This document shows positions 1 to 4,671 of a stretch of DNA of 6,751 bases, piece after piece. A program made the translations under genes and the position numbers. The stretch comes from Candidatus Woesearchaeota archaeon (lineage in GTDB: Archaea > Nanobdellota > Nanobdellia > Woesearchaeales > WJKL01). Where the stretch lies: NCBI GenBank assembly GCA_019322455.1, contig JAHWIT010000151.1, forward strand, positions 1-6,751, read 5' to 3'. Each line of letters opens with the position of its first letter. Within the stretch, counting starts at the first letter, position 1. The notes under the pieces are model-generated. The model worked only from the letters and a program-made list of their open reading frames with translations, made no database searches and was not told the origin of the DNA.

Positions 1-136
1 AAAATCATTTAACAGCAAAAAGGCAATTGAAGATTGTTTAGCTGATGAGATAATTAATGCTTATAATTTGAGTCAGAGTTCTGTGGCTATTAGCAAAAAG
101 TTAGAGCTTGAAAGACAGGCTGATGCTTCTAGGTAA
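1..136 (+). CDS. rps7: Small ribosomal subunit protein uS7, C-terminal fragment
   Basis: This is the last 44 codons of a gene whose start lies outside the window; the frame begins at base 2 and ends at TAA 134-136. The tail reads ...CLADEIINAY... followed by ...ELERQADASR, which matches the C terminus of archaeal uS7 and eukaryotic RPS5 (family pattern: CLADELINAA, a short loop, SYAIKKKDELERVAKxxR) and not the bacterial S7 tail. uS7 binds the 3' major domain of 16S rRNA in the head of the small subunit, near the E site. In archaea it usually sits beside rps12 and EF-2 genes; those neighbours would be upstream and cannot be seen. The gene ends three bases before the stop of the convergent PnuC-like gene. 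Family assignment is confident despite the fragment length, because the conserved C-terminal signature is intact. Confidence 0.88.
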   Translation, partial: KSFNSKKAIEDCLADEIINAYNLSQSSVAISKKLELERQADASR

Positions 137-139
137 AGT

Positions 140-385
140 TTATACTTTCTGATGTTTGTAGAACCACATGTATATTCCATATATCCAACTAGCTGTATAA
201 GCTATGGCAAGGATAAATAATCCCCATTGTTTGTGGATATAAGAAGTTATAAAAAAGAATGGTTGAGATAATAAGCCAACAATAAAACCCCATTTGTTTT
301 TATGGGCAACTAATAAAATTGCAGAAACTCCAAAAATCAGCATTCCAAATTGAGCTATTGTGTCTAAAATATCTACTAATGCCAT
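140..385 (-). CDS. Small PnuC-like three-helix membrane protein
   Basis: An 81-residue integral membrane protein with three predicted hydrophobic helices at about residues 10-27, 32-50 and 54-76. Short charged loops contain HKNKWG (28-33) and HKQWG (51-55). The pattern W-G...Q-P in helix 2 and W-G...W-x-x-G-I-Y-x-W in helix 3 resembles PnuC-type nicotinamide riboside/mononucleotide transporters and the small PnuC-like proteins seen in phages and bacteria. Full PnuC has about twice as many helices arranged as two three-helix bundles, so this would be a half-size unit that could work only as an oligomer, as SemiSWEETs do; this is inference. The ATG at 383-385 is supported by a TATA box centred 26-27 bases upstream, giving a leaderless mRNA. 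No NAD-salvage gene is adjacent, so the substrate is unknown. Confidence 0.72.
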   Translation of the reverse strand: MALVDILDTIAQFGMLIFGVSAILLVAHKNKWGFIVGLLSQPFFFITSYIHKQWGLFILAIAYTASWIYGIYMWFYKHQKV

Positions 386-407
386 GATTTTGAAGATATA
401 CTTAAGT

Positions 408-415
408 TATAAAAA
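408..415 (-). promoter_or_regulatory. TATA box of the PnuC-like gene (leaderless)
   Basis: On the minus strand the box reads TTTTTATA. Its centre is 26.5 bases from the A of the ATG at 385, the spacing at which archaeal transcription begins on or next to the start codon. The same spacing recurs at two other promoters in the window. Confidence 0.6.
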
Positions 416-456
416 TGTTTCTATGCGTTTGATATTTTTAGAATAAAAAGTAAAAG

Positions 457-464
457 TTTATAAA
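457..464 (+). promoter_or_regulatory. TATA box of the CxxC zinc-domain gene
   Basis: TTTATAAA lies inside a 10-base palindrome GTTTATAAAC (456-465), with an A/G-rich stretch upstream that could serve as BRE. Applying the 26-27 base spacing seen at the other promoters puts the transcription start near 485-488. That leaves an untranslated leader of about 56 bases, unlike the leaderless neighbours. Confidence 0.55.
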
Positions 465-467
465 CAA

Positions 468-483
468 CTGATTATTCAATCAG
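468..483. promoter_or_regulatory. Possible operator palindrome between TATA box and transcription start
   Basis: CTGATT (468-473), four spacer bases, AATCAG (478-483) form a perfect 6-base inverted repeat. It lies between the TATA box (457-464) and the predicted start site (about 487), a position where a bound protein would block RNA polymerase recruitment. It is short, so chance in AT-rich DNA cannot be excluded. Confidence 0.3.
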
Positions 484-496
484 AATAACATACAAG

Positions 497-521
497 AAAC
501 CTAAAAATTTCTTTTGGGTTT
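497..521 (+). promoter_or_regulatory. Leader hairpin upstream of the ribosome binding site
   Basis: The predicted 5' leader contains a 10-bp stem: AAACCTAAAA (497-506) pairs with TTTTGGGTTT (512-521), including one U-G wobble (502/516), around a 5-base loop ATTTC. The stem ends seven bases before the Shine-Dalgarno at 528-534. It is mostly A-U with a small G-C core, so it could melt with temperature or act as a protein-binding or mRNA-stability element. No known riboswitch class is recognised. Confidence 0.45.
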
Positions 522-527
522 ATTTAT

Positions 528-534
528 AAGGAGG
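528..534 (+). promoter_or_regulatory. Strong Shine-Dalgarno of the CxxC zinc-domain gene
   Basis: AAGGAGG lies eight bases before the ATG at 543. It is the clearest ribosome binding site in the window and fixes the start of the 75-residue protein against the overlapping reading frames. Confidence 0.8.
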
Positions 535-542
535 AAACAAAC

Positions 543-770
543 ATGGGAGAATTTAACAGAAGACCACGAGAAGGTGGTTTTAACAGAAGACCACGAGAAG
601 GTGGTTTTAATAAGCCAAGAGGAGGCGGCTTTAGAGGAAATTTTGGGCCAAGAGAAATGCATAAAGCAATTTGCTCTGAATGCAGCCAGGAATGTGAAGT
701 ACCATTCAAGCCTACAGAAGGCAAGCCTGTTTACTGCAAAGAATGTTTTAGAAAAAAAAGACGATTCTAA
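543..770 (+). CDS. RGG-like tail plus CxxC-x17-CxxC zinc-domain protein
   Basis: A 75-residue, strongly basic protein with two parts. Residues 3-37 are a low-complexity Gly/Arg/Phe tail built on the repeated unit FNRRPREGG (4-12 and 13-21, then a diverged copy FNKPRGGGF at 22-30). This resembles RGG/FGG-type disordered RNA-binding segments. Residues 39-70 form a compact zinc domain: C44-x2-C47, exactly 17 residues, then C65-x2-C68, with VPFKPTEGKPVYC between, matching the widespread CxxC-x17-CxxC small zinc domain common in candidate-phylum bacteria and DPANN archaea. Its function is unknown; nucleic-acid binding is inferred from the basic tail and the KKRRF end. An extra Cys at 51 lies inside the domain. 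The gene has its own TATA box, a structured leader and a strong Shine-Dalgarno, suggesting high and regulated expression. Confidence 0.87.
   Translation: MGEFNRRPREGGFNRRPREGGFNKPRGGGFRGNFGPREMHKAICSECSQECEVPFKPTEGKPVYCKECFRKKRRF
552..605 (+). repeat. Perfect 27-base tandem duplication inside the CxxC gene
   Basis: Bases 552-578 and 579-605 are identical at all 27 positions, including third codon positions, and encode FNRRPREGG twice. A third, diverged copy follows from 606. Identity at silent sites points to a recent in-frame duplication that lengthened the Arg/Gly-rich tail, so copy number may vary between strains. Confidence 0.95.
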
Positions 771-786
771 TTCTAAAAAATTCATA

Positions 787-799
787 TTTTTGTTTTTTT
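787..799 (+). terminator. T-tract terminator after the CxxC gene
   Basis: A near-continuous T run (T5-G-T7) begins 16 bases after the stop at 768-770, as expected for archaeal oligo-T termination. It runs into the 3' end of the convergent regulator gene. On the opposite strand, T runs near 755-762 and 774-779 could end that transcript inside the CxxC gene's 3' end. Confidence 0.5.
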
Positions 800-1532
800 A
801 TTTCTTACATATTTTCCAAAATAGTTTAAAGAATTCTTTGTAAGAATCTGCAACTTCTTTTGAAGTTATTAAGAATACCATTGGTTTTGGCTTTAGAATT
901 AAGGTTCCAACATTGTTTGCATAAATATCAACTGCTGCAGGAGTTTTCATGTCCTTTGGCATGTATTTTACTTCTGTATTTGGCAATTTAGAATAATATT
1001 TTCCTGTATCTCTTGCATCATTGTTGAATATCATTTTCATTTTAATACCTTTTGCAACTCTTCTTTTTGTGTATTCTTTGAAAAAGGTTTTAGACATAAA
1101 TGATTCATCTGCTCCCCTAGCTCCAAATACTAAGATTTCATCTCCTTTGTTTAGTGTTCTTACAATATTATCATATACAGATTTTACTCCTTTATAGCCT
1201 TCATAAACAGTTGATTTTTCTTCAATTGCTTTTTCTCTTTTTAATAATTTTAATTGAGGAAGCAATTGCTGTGCTTGTCTTTTTTCTTCTTCAATTATAT
1301 CTAATATTTTATCTGGATCTGCTGCTGAAAAATATTTTCTATTTGCTTTTATTACAAAACTAACTAAGCCTTTTTCTATTAATTTATTTAGAGATTCATA
1401 AACACGGGAAGTATGAAGCCCTGATTTCTTTGCTAAAGGGCCTGTTGTTATGGTTCCTAATTCTAATAAAGATAAATAAATAGATATTTCATTCTTTGTT
1501 AATCCTATTTTTTCTAATAAACTTATTTCCAT
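798..1532 (-). CDS. TrmB-family transcriptional regulator
   Basis: A 244-residue protein with the usual TrmB layout. Residues 1-70 are a winged helix-turn-helix (LTKNEISIYLSLLELG, then a second helix at about 30-38, a recognition helix near 41-53 with TSRVYESLNKLIEKGLV, and a wing ending KYFSAADP). Residues 73-105 form a charged coiled-coil linker typical of dimerisation. Residues 106-244 resemble the TrmB C-terminal effector domain, with YEGYKGVKSVYDNI and a phospholipase-D-like alpha/beta fold. Characterised members bind sugars, but many archaeal ones have unknown ligands, and no sugar uptake genes are adjacent here. The ATG at 1530-1532 is supported by a TATA box centred 26.5 bases upstream (leaderless). 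It is divergent from the zinc-ribbon microprotein, with a palindrome in the shared promoter, so autoregulation is plausible (inference). Confidence 0.88.
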   Translation of the reverse strand: MEISLLEKIGLTKNEISIYLSLLELGTITTGPLAKKSGLHTSRVYESLNKLIEKGLVSFVIKANRKYFSAADPDKILDIIEEEKRQAQQLLPQLKLLKREKAIEEKSTVYEGYKGVKSVYDNIVRTLNKGDEILVFGARGADESFMSKTFFKEYTKRRVAKGIKMKMIFNNDARDTGKYYSKLPNTEVKYMPKDMKTPAAVDIYANNVGTLILKPKPMVFLITSKEVADSYKEFFKLFWKICKK

Positions 1533-1554
1533 ACTATATAATAAGTATAAGTTG

Positions 1555-1562
1555 TATTTAAA
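1555..1562 (-). promoter_or_regulatory. TATA box of the TrmB-family gene (leaderless)
   Basis: TTTAAATA on the minus strand, centred 26.5 bases from the ATG at 1532, with a purine-rich BRE-like stretch (GGAGGAAAT) just upstream. The 13 bases TTTAAATACAACT here (1562 down to 1550) are identical to the promoter of the 945-residue gene at 1775-1787. Confidence 0.7.
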
Positions 1563-1589
1563 TATTTCCTCCTTTTGAGGAGGAATATT
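1561..1589. promoter_or_regulatory. Palindrome centred between divergent promoters (possible operator)
   Basis: AATATT, one extra T, then CCTCCT (1568-1573), loop TTTG, AGGAGG (1578-1583) and AATATT (1584-1589) form a 12-bp inverted repeat with a single bulged base. It lies midway between the minus-strand TATA box (1555-1562) and the plus-strand TATA box (1591-1598), covering both BRE positions. It could be a shared operator, perhaps for the TrmB-family protein. Alternatively, it may simply be two purine-rich BREs facing each other. Confidence 0.5.
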
Positions 1590-1590
1590 G

Positions 1591-1598
1591 TTTATATC
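1591..1598 (+). promoter_or_regulatory. TATA box of the zinc-ribbon microprotein gene
   Basis: TTTATATC is centred about 28 bases before the ATG at 1623, again consistent with a leaderless or nearly leaderless transcript. No Shine-Dalgarno is seen before that ATG. Confidence 0.55.
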
Positions 1599-1622
1599 AT
1601 TCTTTAACTTACTAACATTAAA

Positions 1623-1706
1623 ATGAAGAAATGCCCTTTATGCGGAAAGGTTTATGTTGGCAATGATGATAAGTGCTGCATAGATTGCGGGGCAAAGATT
1701 AAATAA
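1623..1706 (+). CDS. 27-residue zinc-ribbon microprotein
   Basis: ATG 1623-1625 to TAA 1704-1706 encodes 27 residues. The sequence begins MKKCPLCG and ends CCIDCGAKIK, which is a minimal zinc ribbon: C4-x2-C7-G and C19-x2-C22-G form the two knuckles, with an additional Cys at 18. The whole protein is essentially one zinc knuckle pair separated by a short hairpin (VYVGNDDK). Such CPxCG/CxxCG mini-ribbons occur alone or as terminal domains in archaea; the role of this one is unknown. Support for a real gene comes from the coherent zinc motif and a TATA box at the right distance, divergent from the TrmB-family gene. It ends 98 bases before the next gene, which has its own promoter. At this length a chance ORF is possible, but the motif makes that unlikely. 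Confidence 0.72.
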   Translation: MKKCPLCGKVYVGNDDKCCIDCGAKIK

Positions 1707-1752
1707 TTGAGCGGATTGTTTTTGGTTAGTGCTCATAGAGCTTTGATTTCTC

Positions 1753-1769
1753 GTAGTTGAAATAACTAC
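1753..1769. promoter_or_regulatory. Palindrome just upstream of the large gene's TATA box
   Basis: GTAGTT (1753-1758), five spacer bases, AACTAC (1764-1769) form a perfect 6-base inverted repeat ending five bases before the TATA box. It is placed where an activator or BRE-blocking repressor could bind. Its sequence is unrelated to the palindrome at 1561-1589. The rest of 1707-1752 shows nothing recognisable. Confidence 0.35.
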
Positions 1770-1774
1770 TAATC

Positions 1775-1782
1775 TTTAAATA
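1775..1782 (+). promoter_or_regulatory. TATA box of the 945-residue gene (leaderless)
   Basis: TTTAAATA is centred 26.5 bases before the ATG at 1805, the same spacing as at the TrmB-family and PnuC-like genes. The predicted transcription start is at or beside the ATG. The Shine-Dalgarno-like AGGTGG at 1794-1799 would then lie upstream of the mRNA and be unused, unless initiation also occurs further upstream. Confidence 0.68.
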
Positions 1783-1804
1783 CAACTAAAATTAGGTGGT
1801 TAAT

Positions 1805-4642
1805 ATGGCTAAAAGAAGAAAAACTGAAAATGCAACTGAGCTTTATGAATTTCTAATACAAAGAGTAGATAGAAGAACAGATTGGGGAAAAGAAGCTTGG
1901 AAAACTATAGAAAAATATGACAAAGCAAATGATACTTCTAAGCTTTCTTTGCTTAAGGGATTATCTATTGAGTTTCCTGAAAGGTCCTTTGTAGAGGTAT
2001 TAAATGTTGATCCTGTGGATTATCAAAGAAATGTTAAGGCAAGATGTGTTTGCGGCCAAGGATTAAGCAAAGAAGCATATAGAATGAGAATAAGGGGAGT
2101 TTCTAGAAAAGGAGGAATGGAATCTCAAGTTCATGGAAAGATAAGAGATAAAGTTCCTGTTAGTGGAGTAACTAGAAAATCAAATGTTGAATTCTTATTA
2201 GGAAAGGATTGTTATGCACATTTTCCTGATTTGCTTTCTGATTTTGGATATAAAGATATGAAAAAAACAGTTAAGGAAGGCAAGAAAAGAAAAAGAAAAG
2301 AATTAGAAGAAATGGTTGATAATGTTTCCGCTGAAGTTGAAGAGGCATTAAGAAGATATAAAATAGATCCAGAACAGTTTAGACAAATAAGTGAATTGAT
2401 GAAAGAAAGTAAGGTATTTTCAGATAAAAATGTTTTATTTGAACTTGATCCTGGAAAAAAGAATAGTTTTGCAAATTGGTTTAGAGAAGGTATTAAAGAA
2501 AAGTCAATAAAGAATAAAGAAATAGTTGATGCTTATTATAAATTAGAAAATGCAGCACATCTTTTAACTAAAGAAGAATTGAGTGCATTAACAACTTATT
2601 CATATGAATATAGACAACTTGAAACAAGAGCAGTTATTGGTGGAATAAAAGACGATTTATTATATCTTGATGGATTAAGTAGTAGTGACCCATTGATAAA
2701 AAGATTTGGAAGACTTAATCTAGATCAACATTATGTTAGACCAGGAACAAGATTTAGAAGTAGAAATAAATTAGAGAAAGCTACAATAAGAGATAAATTA
2801 AAACAAAGCCATTTAACTTTTTTAGAAGGATTAGGAATAAAATTACATTTTCCAGATATAGAAAATACAAGATTAGAAGCTAATAGAGAATTAGCACAAA
2901 GATATGGAGTTGGAAGAAGCTGGAATTATCTTTTGAAAGAAGTATTTGATTCACCTGATTCTGATGAAGGAGAAGCAAAGTCTTTTTATGATGAAGTAAA
3001 AGATGAGCTTGCAGCTGATTATAGAAAACACCAAAGGATTGTGAATCCACCTGATTTAACTAAAGGAGATTATCTTGCTCTAAAAAGTTTTGAAAAGAGA
3101 AGCAAGATGGGCAGAAGAACTGAAAGAGAAAATTATCTAAGAATGTTTAGTATTAGAGGATTTAGAGATATTGCTCCTATTATTATTGAAATTGGAAGAA
3201 AGGTAAGATATGCAAGAAGAAAATTTGCAAAAACAGAAGATGAATTATTAAAGGGAGCAATTATCAAACAGAAATATTTCTTAAGAGAACATCTAGAAGA
3301 AAGTTTTCAAACATTAACTGGAATTGAAGAAAGCCCTACTAAAGTTATAGATATGATTGTAAATGCACAAGGTGTTGAAAATGAAGCTTTCCAAAAATTC
3401 CAGAAGTCTCATGCAGAAACATTAAGAGAAGCATATGATAATGGATTGTTAGCTATAAAGTATTTGAATCATTTAGCAAGGAACTTTGAAAGATTACAGA
3501 AAGAAGAAGTTGTTGAATTAGATGAAAAGACAATAGAAAGATTAGCAAAGATTGAAGAATATTCTAAATCAGATTTTATAAATATAAAATATATTGAGGG
3601 AAAACCTGAGGAAAGATTAAAAGAAGTTGAAGTTAGAGATAAGATGTATGTTCCTAAAAGATTTTTTGGAGTAATTAATAGAGTTTACAATGATCTTGAA
3701 AGGGTCTTGAAGCATACTAAATTAGAAGAGAAAGATTTTGCACAAATTAAGAAAAATAAGGCTAAATTGGAAGCAAAAGGAAAGGTTCTTTATGTTGAAG
3801 ATGATGGTGGAAGACTCAAAGATACAACTTATAGCTCTGATATGGGAGTAACTCCAGAATCAATAGAAAAAGCAGAATATATGAGAAAGAGAATTAAATT
3901 AAGCTTTGTAAGAAAAAGAAAAGGATATAAAATCAGAGCAGTTAATGTTGAAAGAATTGAAAAAGCAGTAAAAGACATTGAAGCAGGAGTTGAGGTTGAT
4001 GAAGAGTTTTTGAAGAGATTAAATTCATTGAATATAGGAAACTTAAGATTAATTGACGAGAAAAGGTTTGATATACCATCTAATTTAGGATATGGAAAAA
4101 AATATTTTGATAGAGTTGTTTTCTCAAAAGGATTAAAAGAAAGAATTGATAATATTTACGACAAAATTCAGAAATATAAAGATAATCCTTTGTATGCAAC
4201 TGCAGAAAAAAGAAGAGAGACATGGGAAAAGGAATATTCTGGTAGTAGATGGCAGCTTTCAAGAGATTTAAGAGAAGAGATTTATAATAAGATTGTGAAA
4301 GATGACAAGGAATTACAAATGCTTATTAATGGATTAGTAGGAGGATGGTTAAACCATGGAATATTAAAAAGAACTCATAGTTATCGTTCTAGAAATCTGT
4401 ATAAATTTGATTTGACATTTAGTAGATTTATGAGTAATGGAGAAAAACTTAGAAGTGATAGACTAGCAAGTGGAGATGATGTTGAATTTAAAGTACATGA
4501 AAATATTTATAGAAATTTTGATCAAGATTTAAAAGCAAGTAATATTGATCAAGGACAATATGAAGAAGGTCTAAAAAGGATCAAGAAATTTGAGCAGGAT
4601 GTTAATAATTTGCTTTTAGAAAAGTATTTGCGAAAGCCTTAA
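1805..4642 (+). CDS. Large charged protein of unknown function (945 residues)
   Basis: I do not recognise this protein. The ATG at 1805 is preferred over an in-frame GTG at 1796 because the TATA box predicts transcription starting near 1805. It has no signal peptide or membrane helix, and is very rich in Lys, Arg and Glu with long predicted amphipathic helices throughout. Its only three cysteines are C81, C83 and C136; with H139 (CxC...CxxH) and possibly H110 they may bind zinc. A basic cluster GKKRKRKE spans 159-166. A motif of the form S-x-L-[ST]-[LF]-L-[KE]-G-L-x-I...F-P-[DE] occurs twice (45-59 and 335-351), hinting at repeated domains. A Gly-rich hydrophobic segment NGLVGGWLNHG (842-852) precedes an Arg/Tyr-rich stretch. 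No Walker, RuvC, HNH or other catalytic motif was convincing. Codon use (AGA for Arg, A/T third positions) matches the neighbours, so recent transfer is not indicated. Nucleic-acid or ribosome association is a guess from charge. Confidence 0.9.
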   Translation: MAKRRKTENATELYEFLIQRVDRRTDWGKEAWKTIEKYDKANDTSKLSLLKGLSIEFPERSFVEVLNVDPVDYQRNVKARCVCGQGLSKEAYRMRIRGVSRKGGMESQVHGKIRDKVPVSGVTRKSNVEFLLGKDCYAHFPDLLSDFGYKDMKKTVKEGKKRKRKELEEMVDNVSAEVEEALRRYKIDPEQFRQISELMKESKVFSDKNVLFELDPGKKNSFANWFREGIKEKSIKNKEIVDAYYKLENAAHLLTKEELSALTTYSYEYRQLETRAVIGGIKDDLLYLDGLSSSDPLIKRFGRLNLDQHYVRPGTRFRSRNKLEKATIRDKLKQSHLTFLEGLGIKLHFPDIENTRLEANRELAQRYGVGRSWNYLLKEVFDSPDSDEGEAKSFYDEVKDELAADYRKHQRIVNPPDLTKGDYLALKSFEKRSKMGRRTERENYLRMFSIRGFRDIAPIIIEIGRKVRYARRKFAKTEDELLKGAIIKQKYFLREHLEESFQTLTGIEESPTKVIDMIVNAQGVENEAFQKFQKSHAETLREAYDNGLLAIKYLNHLARNFERLQKEEVVELDEKTIERLAKIEEYSKSDFINIKYIEGKPEERLKEVEVRDKMYVPKRFFGVINRVYNDLERVLKHTKLEEKDFAQIKKNKAKLEAKGKVLYVEDDGGRLKDTTYSSDMGVTPESIEKAEYMRKRIKLSFVRKRKGYKIRAVNVERIEKAVKDIEAGVEVDEEFLKRLNSLNIGNLRLIDEKRFDIPSNLGYGKKYFDRVVFSKGLKERIDNIYDKIQKYKDNPLYATAEKRRETWEKEYSGSRWQLSRDLREEIYNKIVKDDKELQMLINGLVGGWLNHGILKRTHSYRSRNLYKFDLTFSRFMSNGEKLRSDRLASGDDVEFKVHENIYRNFDQDLKASNIDQGQYEEGLKRIKKFEQDVNNLLLEKYLRKP

Positions 4643-4666
4643 AAAGGCTTTTTCTTTCTTTTTTTA
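4633..4666 (+). terminator. Hairpin plus T-tract terminator overlapping the stop codon
   Basis: AAAGCCTT (4633-4640) and AAGGCTTT (4644-4651) form a perfect 8-bp stem with a 3-base loop, followed by a T-rich run to 4665 interrupted only by two C. The stem starts inside the last codons of the large gene and includes its stop (4640-4642). It looks like a bacterial intrinsic terminator; in archaea the T run alone can terminate. It separates the large gene from the Dph2-like gene six bases further on. Confidence 0.72.
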
Positions 4667-4671
4667 TATAT

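Noticed and set aside
552..605. Tandem 27-base repeats as a CRISPR-like array
   Set aside because: The copies are directly adjacent with no spacers, in frame, and encode part of a protein.
501..843. Long overlapping frames on both strands across the CxxC gene
   Set aside because: They are by-products of the repetitive Arg/Gly coding sequence; only the 543-770 frame has a correctly spaced Shine-Dalgarno and a recognisable zinc domain.
1707..1774. Small RNA or tRNA in the gap before the large gene
   Set aside because: No cloverleaf or T-loop sequence can be formed; only the 6-base inverted repeat at 1753-1769 is visible.
1796..1804. Upstream in-frame GTG start for the large gene (adds three residues)
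   Set aside because: The TATA box at 1775-1782 predicts transcription beginning at about 1803-1806, after the GTG, and the ATG at 1805 has the same spacing as other starts here.
2789..2812. R-x6-H pattern (RDKLKQSH) as a HEPN RNase motif in the large protein
   Set aside because: The pattern occurs by chance in Arg/Lys-rich proteins, and no surrounding four-helix HEPN signature was recognisable.
1805..4642. Large gene as a CRISPR effector or transposon nuclease
   Set aside because: Size alone suggested it, but no RuvC, HNH or TnpB-like zinc motif could be placed, and no repeat array, terminal repeat or transposase is in the window.
4606..4671. Frameshift or missed upstream start restoring Dph2 domain 1
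   Set aside because: The upstream frame is closed at 4606, and the only upstream coding sequence belongs to the large gene; no domain 1 signature appears in any frame there or downstream.
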